Source: Georgfuchsia toluolica (GTDB taxonomy: Bacteria > Pseudomonadota > Gammaproteobacteria > Burkholderiales > Rhodocyclaceae). From it: a stretch of DNA of 64,000 bases. Where the stretch lies: NCBI RefSeq assembly GCF_907163265.1, contig NZ_CAJQUM010000001.1, positions 2,852,001 through 2,916,000 on the forward strand, in the 5' to 3' direction. The translations under genes and the position numbers were made by a program. Below, piece after piece: positions 19,675 to 28,502 of this stretch; the first letter of the stretch is position 1; every line of letters begins with the position of its first letter. The notes beneath the pieces were generated by a model that made no database searches, was not told the DNA's origin, and worked only from the letters and a program-made list of their open reading frames with translations.

Positions 19675-20393
19675 GAAGCGACGAGTGCGGCTTTCTGCAC
19701 GGCGATGATTTGTCCAATGCCGTTGCCGGCCAATTCGAGCAGTGCATCAAGTTCCTGGCGCGAGAACGGCGCGCCTTCGGCGGTGCCCTGTACTTCAACC
19801 ATGCCGCCGCTGCCGGTCATGACGACATTCATGTCGGTGTCGCAGGCGGAGTCTTCGTCATAATCGAGATCCAGCACTGCCTGGCCTTCGACGATGCCGA
19901 CCGACACGGCGGCAACGAAATCGCGCAGCGGATTGGCAGCGAGCTTTCCCGCCGCAATCAGCCTGGTTATCGCATCATTCAGCGCGACGCAGGCACCCGT
20001 GATCGAAGCACAACGCGTGCCGCCATCGGCCTGCAATACATCGCAATCGAGCGTGATCTGGCGTTCGCCGAGCGCGGCGAGATCGGTCACGGCGCGCAGG
20101 CTGCGGCCGATCAGACGCTGGATTTCCTGGGTGCGGCCGGACTGCTTGCCCTTGGCCGCCTCGCGGTCGCTGCGCGTATGCGTCGAGCGCGGCAGCATGC
20201 CGTATTCGGCGGTGACCCAGCCCCGCCCCTTGCCCTTGAGAAAGCCCGGCACTTTTTCTTCGACGCTGGCGGTGCATAGCACCTTGGTGTGGCCGAATTC
20301 GACCAGCACGCTGCCTTCGGCGTGATGCGTGTAGTGGCGGATGATGGTGAGTTTGCGTAATTCATCGGCGCGGCGGCCGCTGGTGCGGGTCAT
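19671..20393 (-). CDS. rph: Ribonuclease PH
   Basis: The start at ATG 20393 has GGAGGA five bases upstream; an 18-residue longer frame is not preferred. The 240-residue protein shows RNase PH motifs: the N-terminal [39 protein letters not shown], the phosphate-binding region [20 protein letters not shown], and [18 protein letters not shown]. It trims tRNA 3' ends phosphorolytically. It is followed by rdgB with a 4-bp overlap. Confidence 0.97.
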   Translation of the reverse strand: MTRTSGRRADELRKLTIIRHYTHHAEGSVLVEFGHTKVLCTASVEEKVPGFLKGKGRGWVTAEYGMLPRSTHTRSDREAAKGKQSGRTQEIQRLIGRSLRAVTDLAALGERQITLDCDVLQADGGTRCASITGACVALNDAITRLIAAGKLAANPLRDFVAAVSVGIVEGQAVLDLDYDEDSACDTDMNVVMTGSGGMVEVQGTAEGAPFSRQELDALLELAGNGIGQIIAVQKAALVAS

Positions 20394-20495
20394 AGTTCCT
20401 CCGTAGGGCCGCTCCAAGGAGGAACAGCCAGCACATGGAGCGGGCATAGCCCGCGAACAATCGTTATCCCCTTCTTTGGCGCGTAGGCAGGAATT

Positions 20496-20563
20496 CGCCG
20501 AGCACTGCTCGGCGCTGCCGGAGCGGGCGATCTGTGTAAAGCGAGCCCTTCGGGGGGCGGGGG
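20496..20563. repeat. Hairpin-plus-block dispersed repeat, copy 1
   Basis: A perfect 7-bp stem with 5-nt loop (CGCCGAG-CACTG-CTCGGCG, 20496-20514) is followed by 6 bp, then a 28-bp block that begins GAGCGGGCGA and ends AAAGCGAGCCC (20521-20548), then a second small hairpin and a G-rich tail. A second copy stands at 42106-42171 with the same spacing and only two differences in the 28-bp block. It lies between the PP2C gene and rph. Confidence 0.8.
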
Positions 20564-20584
20564 AATGGTCGTTATAGTTCTTCC

Positions 20585-21451
20585 TTACTTGGGTTTGATG
20601 CGGGCCTGGATTTCGGCGACGGCGCGCTCGATATCTTCATTGCTGAGCAACCTGGGCGCAGTCCCTTGGCTGGCATTGAATACGGTATCGGGGAAATTGG
20701 CGACGGTGACGGGGCCGCTGTCGTTCCCCTCCCAGCGCATCGCAATCAGCGTCAGGTTGTCGCCATTATCGCCGGCATTGTGCTCGGCCAGGTCGAGAAT
20801 CTGCGGCGCCGCCTGGCCGACATCGCCGCCGCTGAAGGCGCTGACCAGCACTTGCTCGCGCAGCGGACCCCAGATGCCGTCGCTGCACAACAGCATCACG
20901 TCGCCGACCTTCAGGTCCAGGATGGCCAGATCGACGCGCGGGATGCGCGGCGTGCCCAGACAGCTCAGCACCAGATTGCGCTGCGGATGATTTACGGCTT
21001 CGGCGGCGCTGATGAGGCCTTCCTGCAACAGGCTTTCGACATGGGAGTGGTCGCGCGTGCGCGCCACCAGTTCGCCGTTGCGAATCAGGTACAGGCGCGA
21101 GTCGCCGGCATGCGCCCACCAGGCGCAGCCGTCCTGGACGACGCAGGCCACGCAGGTGGTATGCGGCGGGCGCGGTTGCCCGCCGGCCAGCATCTTGACG
21201 GCATGGTGGGCATCGAGCAGGGCTTCGACCAGGAACTGGGCCGGGTCGGCCAGACGCGGCCGGGCCTGTTGCTCGAAGCTTTTGGCAATCCGCACCATGG
21301 CGACCTGGGCCGCCACTTCGCCATTCCGGTGGCCACCCATGCCGTCGGCGACGGCCAGGAGCAGCGCTTCGGACGAATGGCGGCAGAGCAGGCGGTCCTG
21401 GTTGTTGGCGCGCCGGCCGATGCGGCTTTCCTGATAAACGGTGAATTTCAT
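20585..21451 (-). CDS. PP2C-family Ser/Thr protein phosphatase
   Basis: The start at ATG 21451 overlaps the kinase stop by 4 bp; the longer frame to 21733 only covers the kinase in another frame. The 288-residue cytoplasmic protein carries the PP2C metal-binding motifs: RANNQDR near residue 14, [15 protein letters not shown] near 33, [11 protein letters not shown] near 112, CSDGIWG near 185 and [10 protein letters not shown] near 226. Coupled to the kinase upstream it should reverse that kinase's phosphorylation. No type VI secretion gene lies nearby, so its target is not evident. Confidence 0.93.
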   Translation of the reverse strand: MKFTVYQESRIGRRANNQDRLLCRHSSEALLLAVADGMGGHRNGEVAAQVAMVRIAKSFEQQARPRLADPAQFLVEALLDAHHAVKMLAGGQPRPPHTTCVACVVQDGCAWWAHAGDSRLYLIRNGELVARTRDHSHVESLLQEGLISAAEAVNHPQRNLVLSCLGTPRIPRVDLAILDLKVGDVMLLCSDGIWGPLREQVLVSAFSGGDVGQAAPQILDLAEHNAGDNGDNLTLIAMRWEGNDSGPVTVANFPDTVFNASQGTAPRLLSNEDIERAVAEIQARIKPK

Positions 21452-22371
21452 TTTTTGACGGCCTGCCGCAACCGGCTGCCGATGTGGTGCAGCCAGTGCG
21501 GCGGCGGGGTGGCGAGTTCGCGTTGCAGGGCGAAGATGCTCTGCGGCCGTGCCAGGGGGTCCAGCGCCAGGCAGCCGTCGATGAGGCCGAGCAGGTGGGC
21601 CGAGTACTTGCCGCGCCAGGCCGCCGTGGCCGGGCGCAGCTGGTCTTTTTTCCGGCGCTCGTCGGCCGCCGGCAGTTTGGCCCCGGACAGGCAGGCATAC
21701 ATGGTGGCGCCGACGGCATAGATGTCGGTCCACGGCCCGAGCGGTTCGTCGTCGCCATATTGTTCCGGGGCGGCGAAGCCGGGCGTGTGCATGGCCCGTT
21801 CCGGCGGGGTGTCGCGGCCGAGGGTCTGGCGCGAGGCGCCGAAGTCGAGCAGGACCGGCGTGCCGTCGCTGCGCAGGTAGATGTTGGCGGGCTTGATGTC
21901 CAGATGCAGCAGTTTCTGGGTATGCACTTCGCGCAGGCCGCTCAACAGGTGGGCGAAGGTGTAGCGCAGGAAGTTCTCGCCCAGCGTGCCGTGCAGCTTG
22001 TGGATGTGTTCCTGCAGGGTGCGGCCGCGCTCGTATTCCATGACCAGATAGACGGTGCCGTTGGCGCGCAGGAAATCCAGCACCCGCACCACGTTCTTGT
22101 GCTTCAGTTGCACCAGGTGCTGGGCTTCCTCGAAAAAACAGCGCCGCCCCTGGTCAAAGGCGGCACGGTGCTCCGTGGCCACCACCGGCTCCGGCGCCGC
22201 CCCCGTGCGCCGCGCGAACGCCGCCGGCAGGTATTCCTTGATCGCCACCGGCGCTTCCTGTTCGTCATAGGCCAGATAGACGATCGAAAACCCGCCGTCC
22301 GAGATCCGGCGTTCTATGCGGTACTGCCCTATCCGAAATCCCGCGGGTAATGGTTGGTTTACTGAGGACAC
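21448..22371 (-). CDS. Hanks-type Ser/Thr protein kinase (non-RD)
   Basis: The preferred start is GTG 22371 with GGAAAG just upstream; ATG 22434 is possible but has no ribosome site and lies 12 bp from yicC. The 307-residue protein shows a glycine-rich loop (ISDGGFSIVYLA), catalytic Lys45 in VAIKEY, the catalytic loop HLDIKPANIYL, DFGAS and the APE motif FAAPEQY. The catalytic loop has HLD in place of the usual HRD, so it is a non-RD kinase, usually not activated by loop phosphorylation. There is no membrane helix or PASTA domain, only a short basic tail, so it is cytosolic. It is coupled to the PP2C gene. Confidence 0.92.
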   Translation of the reverse strand: MSSVNQPLPAGFRIGQYRIERRISDGGFSIVYLAYDEQEAPVAIKEYLPAAFARRTGAAPEPVVATEHRAAFDQGRRCFFEEAQHLVQLKHKNVVRVLDFLRANGTVYLVMEYERGRTLQEHIHKLHGTLGENFLRYTFAHLLSGLREVHTQKLLHLDIKPANIYLRSDGTPVLLDFGASRQTLGRDTPPERAMHTPGFAAPEQYGDDEPLGPWTDIYAVGATMYACLSGAKLPAADERRKKDQLRPATAAWRGKYSAHLLGLIDGCLALDPLARPQSIFALQRELATPPPHWLHHIGSRLRQAVKK

Positions 22372-22445
22372 CTGGCTTTCCAATACAATACCGGGATTCT
22401 CTGTTGAAGCTGCCGCCGTGTAAAGACGCGGCATGGAAAGAAAAC

Positions 22446-23312
22446 ATGATCTACAGCATGACCGGCTATGCCGCCGGCAACCGCGACCTGGGGCAGGCTA
22501 TCCTCAGCATCGAAATCAAGAGCATCAATTCGCGCTATCTTGATATTGCCTTTCGCATTGGCGATGACCTGCGCCAACTCGAAATGAGGCTGCGCGAACA
22601 GATCAGCAGCGCCATCCGGCGCGGCAAGATTGACTGCCGCGTCTACCTGCAATCCCAGCCCGGCGCAGTGCGCGATAGCACACCTAACCCGGCGCGTCTG
22701 GCCCAGTTGGCGGCACTGGAGGCTGCCGTGCGGGAAAGCCTGCCCGCCGCCACGCCGCTCTCGGTCGCCGATGTGCTGCGCTGGCCCGGCGTGCTGGTCG
22801 ACCAGCAACTCGATCCGCAGCAGCTTGAGGCCGAATGCCTGGCGTTGATGACGGCCCTGCTCGATGAATTGCTGGACAGCCGCGCGCGCGAAGGCGCCAA
22901 GCTGGCGGAAACCATCGTCTCGCGCGTGGCCCTGATGCGCGCACTGGTGGCCGAGGTGGCGCCGATGCTGCCGCCCCTGCTGGCCGAATATCGCGAACGC
23001 CTCTCGGCGCGTTTGCGGGAAGCGGTGGCGGCGCTCGACGAGGAACGCATCCGCCAGGAAGTCGGCGTGTTTGCCGCGAAGAGCGATGTCGCAGAAGAGC
23101 TGACGCGCCTTGCCACGCATCTGGATGAACTTGAGCGCATCGTCGCCAAGGGCGGCGCCATGGGCAAGCGGCTCGATTTCCTGATGCAGGAACTGAATCG
23201 CGAAGCGAATACGCTGGCCTCGAAATCGGTCTCCGCCGACATCACGAAAATTGCGCTGGAATTGAAACTGCTCATCGAGCAGATTCGTGAACAGGTCCAG
23301 AATATCGAATGA
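22446..23312 (+). CDS. yicC: YicC family endoribonuclease
   Basis: The 288-residue protein starts at ATG 22446 behind GGAAAG. It has the YicC N-terminal domain (IYSMTGYAAGNRD, then SINSRYLDIAFRIG) and the DUF1732 C-terminal domain near the end (GKRLDFLMQELNREANTLASKS). YicC-type proteins have been shown to cleave RNA. As in many Proteobacteria it is next to gmk, whose start codon follows after one base. Confidence 0.94.
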   Translation: MIYSMTGYAAGNRDLGQAILSIEIKSINSRYLDIAFRIGDDLRQLEMRLREQISSAIRRGKIDCRVYLQSQPGAVRDSTPNPARLAQLAALEAAVRESLPAATPLSVADVLRWPGVLVDQQLDPQQLEAECLALMTALLDELLDSRAREGAKLAETIVSRVALMRALVAEVAPMLPPLLAEYRERLSARLREAVAALDEERIRQEVGVFAAKSDVAEELTRLATHLDELERIVAKGGAMGKRLDFLMQELNREANTLASKSVSADITKIALELKLLIEQIREQVQNIE

Positions 23313-23313
23313 T

Positions 23314-23946
23314 ATGGGGATTTCAGCCACACTCGCCGCCACGCTTTTTGTGATCGCTGCCCCATCGGGCGCGGGCAAGAGCACATTGGTTAACATGCTG
23401 ATGGAGCGTGGCGCCGGATTGCAGTTGTCGATTTCCTACACTACACGCCCGCCGCGGCCCGGCGAAGTGAATGGCCGGGATTACCACTTCGTCGATGTCG
23501 CCGCCTTCATCGTGATGCGTGAGCGCGGCGACTTCATCGAATGGGCCGAAGTGCATGGCAACTATTACGGCACCTCACGTCCGGCGCTGGAACGGCAAAT
23601 GGCCAACGGCCGCGACGTGGTGCTGGAAATCGACTGGCAGGGCGCGCAACAGGTGCGCCAACAGTTCAAGCAGGCGGTGGGAATTTTCATCCTGCCGCCC
23701 TCGATCGAGGAACTGGAGCGGCGCTTGAGGGCGCGCGGTCAGGATAGCGACGTTGTCATCCAGCGCCGCGTGGCTGCGGCCTTGGGCGAAATGAGGCATG
23801 TGGGTGAATTCGACTTTGTTATAATCAACAAAGATTTGGCGGTAGCATTGGAAGATCTGATGGCCGCCGTGCACGCATCGCGTCTGCGGCTTCATTCCCA
23901 GCAGGCGCGCCACCCCGACGTATTCCGCTTTCTGGAACTAGGATAA
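23314..23946 (+). CDS. gmk: Guanylate kinase
   Basis: With the ATG at 23314 (one base after yicC) the protein has 210 residues; an in-frame start at 23287 would overlap yicC. The P-loop is APSGAGKST at residues 16-24, followed by the GMP-binding segment [19 protein letters not shown] and [11 protein letters not shown]. It phosphorylates GMP to GDP. Near its 3' end the codons for VII contain a rare ATA that forms a TATAAT box, a possible internal promoter for rpoZ-spoT. This pairing with spoT makes sense because both act on guanine nucleotides. Confidence 0.97.
   Translation: MGISATLAATLFVIAAPSGAGKSTLVNMLMERGAGLQLSISYTTRPPRPGEVNGRDYHFVDVAAFIVMRERGDFIEWAEVHGNYYGTSRPALERQMANGRDVVLEIDWQGAQQVRQQFKQAVGIFILPPSIEELERRLRARGQDSDVVIQRRVAAALGEMRHVGEFDFVIINKDLAVALEDLMAAVHASRLRLHSQQARHPDVFRFLELG
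23817..23825 (+). promoter_or_regulatory. Candidate extended -10 promoter inside gmk
   Basis: TGTTATAAT matches a perfect extended -10 element (TGnTATAAT), 125 bp before rpoZ. It uses a rare ATA isoleucine codon in a GC-rich gene, where ATC would keep the protein unchanged. No good -35 box is seen at 16-18 bp, which extended -10 promoters do not strictly need. Confidence 0.45.
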
Positions 23947-23950
23947 ATAC

Positions 23951-24157
23951 ATGGCTCGCGTTACCGTTGATGATTGTCTGAAGAGAATTCCCAATCGCTT
24001 CCAGCTTACCCTGGTGGCAACCTATCGTGCGCGCCAGATCACCATGGGCAGCACGCCCCAGGTGGAACCCGACCGGGACAAGCCCACCGTCATCGCCCTG
24101 CGCGAGCTTGCCGCCGGCAAGATCGGCCTCGAATTGCTTAACCGGCCCCAAGGTTAA
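23951..24157 (+). CDS. rpoZ: RNA polymerase omega subunit
   Basis: The 68-residue protein is a standard Rpo[29 protein letters not shown], then [16 protein letters not shown]. It binds the beta-prime subunit, helps RNA polymerase assembly and forms part of a ppGpp binding site, which fits its place directly upstream of spoT (25 bp gap). It begins 4 bp after gmk. Confidence 0.97.
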   Translation: MARVTVDDCLKRIPNRFQLTLVATYRARQITMGSTPQVEPDRDKPTVIALRELAAGKIGLELLNRPQG

Positions 24158-24182
24158 GATACGGTGAGGACGGGACACACCA

Positions 24183-26414
24183 ATGGCAGCCGTGCTCCCG
24201 TCTTCCGTTGCACCCGGCAAGGGTGCCAGCAGCAGGCAAGCTGACACAGCGCAGCGCGCCGAACTCGAAGCCGGCCTGGTCCGACTCAAAACCAGTCTTT
24301 CCACTTACCTCAAACCCGCGGAAATAGAGCGGGTCGAAGCTGCTTTCGCTTTTGGCGATGCCGCCCACATCGGACAGTTCCGCGTCAGCGGTGCGCCCTA
24401 CGTATCGCATCCGCTGGCAGTGGCGGAGAAGCTGGCAGCCTGGCATCTCGATGCGCAGGCCATCATCGCCGCGCTACTACACGACGTGATGGAAGACACC
24501 GCGATTACCAAACAGGAAATTGTCGACCGTTTCGGCAATGCCGCAGCGGAACTGGTGGATGGCGTTTCCAAGCTCGACCGCATCGAAGATCAGTCCTATG
24601 AAGAGGCGCAGGCCGAGAACTTCCGCAAGATGCTGCTGGCGATGGCGCGTGATGTGCGTGTCATTCTCATCAAATTGTCCGATCGCCTGCACAACATGCA
24701 GACCCTGGGCGCGATCCGGCCCGACAAGCGGCGCCGCATCGCGCGCGAGACGCTTGACATTTATGCGCCGATCGCCAATCGGCTCGGCCTCAATACGCTG
24801 TACCGCGAACTTCAGGAACTGTCGTTTCAGCATCTCTACCCGTTGCGCTATCGTGTGCTGGCCAAGGCGGTCAAGTCCGCGCGCGGCAATCGCCGCGAAG
24901 TGGTGGAAAAGATTCTACAGGCGGTGAAAAAGCGGCTGCCCGAAGCCGGCATCGAAGCCGAGGTGATGGGACGCGAGAAGCATCTTTACGGCATCTACCG
25001 CAAGATGCGCGAGAAGCATCTGACGTTTTCGCAAGTGCTCGACATCTATGGCTTTCGCATCATCGTCAAGGATGTGCCGACCTGTTATCTCACGCTCGGC
25101 GTCCTGCACGGTCTTTACAACCCGGTACCGGGCAAGTTCAAGGACTACATCGCCATCCCCAAGGCCAATGGTTACCAGTCGCTGCACACCACCCTGATCG
25201 GTCCCTTCAGCACGCCGGTGGAAGCACAGATTCGTACCGCGGCGATGCACCATGTCGCCGAATCGGGCGTCGCGTCGCATTGGCTATACAAGGACGACAA
25301 GGCGCTCTCCGATCTGCAAAAGAAGACCAGCCTGTGGCTGCAATCGCTGCTCGAACTGCAATCGGCTTCGGGGGACTCGACCGAGTTCCTTGAACACGTC
25401 AAGATCGACCTGTTCTCGGGCGAGGTTTACGTGTTCACGCCGGCCGGCAAGATTCTGGTGCTGCCGCGCGGCTCGACCCCGGTAGATTTTGCCTACGCCG
25501 TGCATACCGACATCGGCAACCATTGCGTCGCCTGCCGCATCAACAACGAATTGATGCCCTTGCGCACCGAGTTGCACAACGGCGATCGGGTCGAGATCAT
25601 CACCGCACCGCACGCCAACCCTAATCCGGCCTGGCTCGGCTATGTAAAAAGCGCCCGCTCCCGCTCCAATATCCGCCACTTCCTCAAGACCCAGCAGCAG
25701 GAGCTCTCGGCTGCATTGGGTGAGCGCTTGCTTTCCCAGGCATTTCGCAATATCGGCGCTGTGCTGGCCGACATCACCCCAGCGCGCTGGAAGCATTTGT
25801 TGCATGAAACCGGCAGCAAATCGAAACACGAGTTATTGACCGACATTGGTCTCGGCACCCGGCTTGCTGCCATTGTCGCCCGCCGCTTTTCTGGCGGCGT
25901 CAATAAAGAGCTTGGCAAGGTGAAAACCGCCGAACGGAAATCTTCAGGACCGATTCTGATCAGGGGCACCGAGGGCTTGGCCGTACAGCTTGCCAGTTGC
26001 TGCCGGCCGATTCCGGGCGACCCTGTCATCGGTCTGATCCGCAAGGGACAAGGGTTGATGGTGCATACTCACGACTGCGCCAATATCGCCAGGCAGCGCG
26101 GTGACCGCGTCGATTGGGTCGATGTCGAGTGGGAGCCGGATGTCGATGGCTTGTTCGATGTCGGCATCAGTGTGCTGGTGCAAAACCAGCGCGGTGTGCT
26201 GGCCAAGCTCACGACCGCGATCGCCGAAGGGCAATCGAACATCGTCGACGTCAGTGTCGAGGGCGATCATGGCACCACGGCTTCTGTTTATTTTACGTTG
26301 CAGGTGCTCAACCGCGCGCATCTGGCGCGGGTATTGCGCGGCTTGCGTCAAATTCCGGAGGCGATCCGCATCGTTCGCCTCAAGGACAGGGAAATTAACC
26401 ATCATCATCACTAG
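24183..26414 (+). CDS. spoT: Bifunctional (p)ppGpp synthetase/hydrolase (RSH, SpoT type)
   Basis: The 743-residue protein carries, in order, the HD hydrolase domain with ALLHDVMEDT near residue 103, the synthetase domain with KHLYGIYRKM and NGYQSLHTTLIGP near residues 330-345, the TGS domain (VYVFTPAGKILVLPRGSTPVDFAYAVH), and a C-terminal ACT domain (GISVLVQNQRGVLAKLTTAIAE). The intact HD motif marks it as able to degrade the alarmone. It ends in four histidines just before the stop (INHHHH). The gene order gmk-rpoZ-spoT is typical. Confidence 0.96.
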   Translation: MAAVLPSSVAPGKGASSRQADTAQRAELEAGLVRLKTSLSTYLKPAEIERVEAAFAFGDAAHIGQFRVSGAPYVSHPLAVAEKLAAWHLDAQAIIAALLHDVMEDTAITKQEIVDRFGNAAAELVDGVSKLDRIEDQSYEEAQAENFRKMLLAMARDVRVILIKLSDRLHNMQTLGAIRPDKRRRIARETLDIYAPIANRLGLNTLYRELQELSFQHLYPLRYRVLAKAVKSARGNRREVVEKILQAVKKRLPEAGIEAEVMGREKHLYGIYRKMREKHLTFSQVLDIYGFRIIVKDVPTCYLTLGVLHGLYNPVPGKFKDYIAIPKANGYQSLHTTLIGPFSTPVEAQIRTAAMHHVAESGVASHWLYKDDKALSDLQKKTSLWLQSLLELQSASGDSTEFLEHVKIDLFSGEVYVFTPAGKILVLPRGSTPVDFAYAVHTDIGNHCVACRINNELMPLRTELHNGDRVEIITAPHANPNPAWLGYVKSARSRSNIRHFLKTQQQELSAALGERLLSQAFRNIGAVLADITPARWKHLLHETGSKSKHELLTDIGLGTRLAAIVARRFSGGVNKELGKVKTAERKSSGPILIRGTEGLAVQLASCCRPIPGDPVIGLIRKGQGLMVHTHDCANIARQRGDRVDWVDVEWEPDVDGLFDVGISVLVQNQRGVLAKLTTAIAEGQSNIVDVSVEGDHGTTASVYFTLQVLNRAHLARVLRGLRQIPEAIRIVRLKDREINHHHH

Positions 26415-26427
26415 CAGGAGAATCAAA

Positions 26428-26616
26428 ATGGCAGACTTCGAATCCGATTACACCAAATTCATGCGCGAATGGAAGCAAAAGCATCCTGAACAGGCAGAGG
26501 AAGCCAGAAAAGGGCGGGCGCTGTGGTGGGACAAACCCCCGCGCGACCTGGATACCCAGCGTCGCGAGCAAGAAGCCAAGGTCGCGACAAAATCCTATTA
26601 TTACGACGCCAATTGA
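26428..26616 (+). CDS. DUF3460 family small protein
   Basis: The 62-residue protein starts at ATG 26428 with AGGAG eight bases upstream, and follows spoT by 13 bp. It is charged and helical (DYTKFMREWKQKHPEQAEEARKGRALWWDK) and has no signal peptide. It matches a short betaproteobacterial family of unknown function, DUF3460, as I recall it. Position suggests co-expression with spoT. It is too short to assign a role. Confidence 0.85.
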   Translation: MADFESDYTKFMREWKQKHPEQAEEARKGRALWWDKPPRDLDTQRREQEAKVATKSYYYDAN

Positions 26617-26741
26617 CGGCCGTTCTGAAATAGCGTTGTTGTTGTCATATATATTTGCTAAGCTGATGCAAGTGGGGTGGGACGTGCGAGTTTGTGGCTT
26701 GAGGCGCAGAGAAACCGGCTAGCCTGGGTCTGGTTGTCATT

Positions 26742-26749
26742 GGGGGGGG
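26742..26749 (+). promoter_or_regulatory. Poly-G tract (G8) at the tpsB ribosome binding position
   Basis: Eight consecutive G stand one base ahead of the tpsB ATG (TGGGGGGGGC then ATG). The tract is where the Shine-Dalgarno sequence should be, and no other purine-rich site is close. Homopolymeric G tracts are prone to slipped-strand length change, so this may vary tpsB translation. The upstream spacer also has an AT-rich stretch (CATATATATTTGC, 26646-26658) that could belong to the promoter. Confidence 0.5.
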
Positions 26750-26750
26750 C

Positions 26751-28415
26751 ATGAAGAAAATAATTTGGGCCGCCATTGTGGCGTGCCTGTTTTTTGTCGC
26801 GACAACGGTACGGGCCGAAGACGAAAAATTTGAAATCACCGGTTTCGATGTGCGCGGCAACAGCCTGTTGCCCAAAGACGAAGTAGCCAGCCTGGTTGCT
26901 CCCTTCACCGGAAAAGATCGCGTTTATGGCGATGTGCAGCGCGCGCTCGAAGCCCTCGAAGCCGCCTACCGCGCCAGAGGCTTTGGCACCGTGACCGTCT
27001 ATGTGCCCGAGCAGGAACTCAAGGGCGGCGTGGTCGTGCTGCAAGTGACCGAAGCCGTGATCGGCAAGGTCAGCGTGACCGGCAACCGGTCTTTCTCCGC
27101 GGAAAATGTCCGCGCCGCACTGCCGCAGTTGAAAGAGGGCACCGCCCCCAACCTCTCCGCGATCTCCGACAACGTCCAGCTCTCCAATGAAAACCCGGCC
27201 AAGCATGTCGAACTGACGCTGGGCGTCAGCGAGGAAGCGGGCAAGGTCGATGCCAAGGTTGGCGTCAGTGATGAAAACCCGCGCCGCGTCTATTTCTCTC
27301 TCGATAACACGGGCGATAAGGAGAAGACGGGACAATACCGCTTGGGTGTTTCCTATCGCGATGCCAATGTGTTCGGCCACGATGAAGTCATGACGCTCGG
27401 CTATATCATGGCGCCCGACGCGCCGGGCGGCGTCGATGTCAATGTATTCACCGCCGGCCTGCGCATACCCTTCTACAAGCTGGGCGATAGTCTCGATCTC
27501 ATCGTCGCGACGAGTTCGGTCAATGTGCCGGCCAATGTCATCACGCCGGGCGGTGGCCCACTGTCCCTGAGTGGCAAGGGATATGTTTTAGCCGCGCGCT
27601 GGAACAATCTGTTTCCACGCCAGGGCGAATACAACTCGCGCATGGTGTATGGTTTCGATTACAAATGGACCGACAATCCCTGCCGACCGAAAATTGTTGG
27701 CGCAGGCTGCGTCGACTATCTCGCAACCCCGCTCTCGGCCACCTACATCGGCCAATGGCAAAAGCCCAATCTGGCGGCAGATTTCAGCCTCGGTGCGGCC
27801 TATAACGCCACGCCGCTGGATCATCAGGAACGCTGGCGTTACAACTATGCCGCCAATGCGCGCTCGACAGACGCTAACTTCCTCATCCTCAAGGGCGGCG
27901 GTAGCTATCTGCGCTCCCTGCCCGGCGACTGGCAGGTGCGCGGCGTGCTCAGTGCCCAATACAGTTCCGATCCCCTGCCATCTTCCGAACAACTCAGCCT
28001 GGCCGGTTCCACCGCGGTGCGTGGTTTCAGCGAGCGTGTGTTGACCGCCGACAGCGGCCTGGTGGCCAATCTCGAAGCCTATACACCCGACCTCGTCCCG
28101 CTGCTCGACACTAAAACAGGCCTTCCCGGCACCTTGCGCGCGCTGGTCTTTTACGATTGGGCGTATGGCGACAGCAATAGCGCCGGCGGCTGGACCGCGC
28201 CCGCCGGTATTTGCAACACTCCTTGCCTGGCGACGCCCTCGGTCACGACCATGGTCTCCAGTGTCGGCCTTGGCTTGCGTTACTTGTTGCAAAAGGATAT
28301 CAGCGCGAAATTCGACTGGGCTCGAATTCTTAACAGCGCTCCCAATCCGGCCGCTTTGACTCAGCGAATCGACGATTTATGGCGTATGCATTTCGCGCTG
28401 GTTTATGGATTTTGA
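26751..28415 (+). CDS. TpsB two-partner secretion pore (ShlB/FhaC/HecB family)
   Basis: The 554-residue protein begins with a signal peptide (MKKIIWAAIVACLFFVATTVRA). Two POTRA domains follow (about residues 26-105 and 106-180; FDVRGNSLLPKDEVASLV and GKVSVTGNRSFSAENVRAALPQL), then a 16-strand type barrel with the conserved loop-6 motif VRGF at residues about 423-426 and a C-terminal strand ending in phenylalanine (ALVYGF), as needed for BAM insertion. It is the outer-membrane translocator for the TpsA exoprotein encoded 87 bp downstream. Confidence 0.95.
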   Translation: MKKIIWAAIVACLFFVATTVRAEDEKFEITGFDVRGNSLLPKDEVASLVAPFTGKDRVYGDVQRALEALEAAYRARGFGTVTVYVPEQELKGGVVVLQVTEAVIGKVSVTGNRSFSAENVRAALPQLKEGTAPNLSAISDNVQLSNENPAKHVELTLGVSEEAGKVDAKVGVSDENPRRVYFSLDNTGDKEKTGQYRLGVSYRDANVFGHDEVMTLGYIMAPDAPGGVDVNVFTAGLRIPFYKLGDSLDLIVATSSVNVPANVITPGGGPLSLSGKGYVLAARWNNLFPRQGEYNSRMVYGFDYKWTDNPCRPKIVGAGCVDYLATPLSATYIGQWQKPNLAADFSLGAAYNATPLDHQERWRYNYAANARSTDANFLILKGGGSYLRSLPGDWQVRGVLSAQYSSDPLPSSEQLSLAGSTAVRGFSERVLTADSGLVANLEAYTPDLVPLLDTKTGLPGTLRALVFYDWAYGDSNSAGGWTAPAGICNTPCLATPSVTTMVSSVGLGLRYLLQKDISAKFDWARILNSAPNPAALTQRIDDLWRMHFALVYGF

Positions 28416-28502
28416 TTCGAAACATTTGTGACGTAATTCCTGCGCCCCTGTCAGTCGAGACATCCAGGCTGAGCGCTGTTGTAAATGGAAGAGAGGTCTG
28501 TC

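Noticed and set aside
26613-26655. TTGACG and TATATT as a promoter pair for tpsB
   Set aside because: The spacing is 31 bp, far from 16-18 bp, so they cannot form one sigma-70 promoter.
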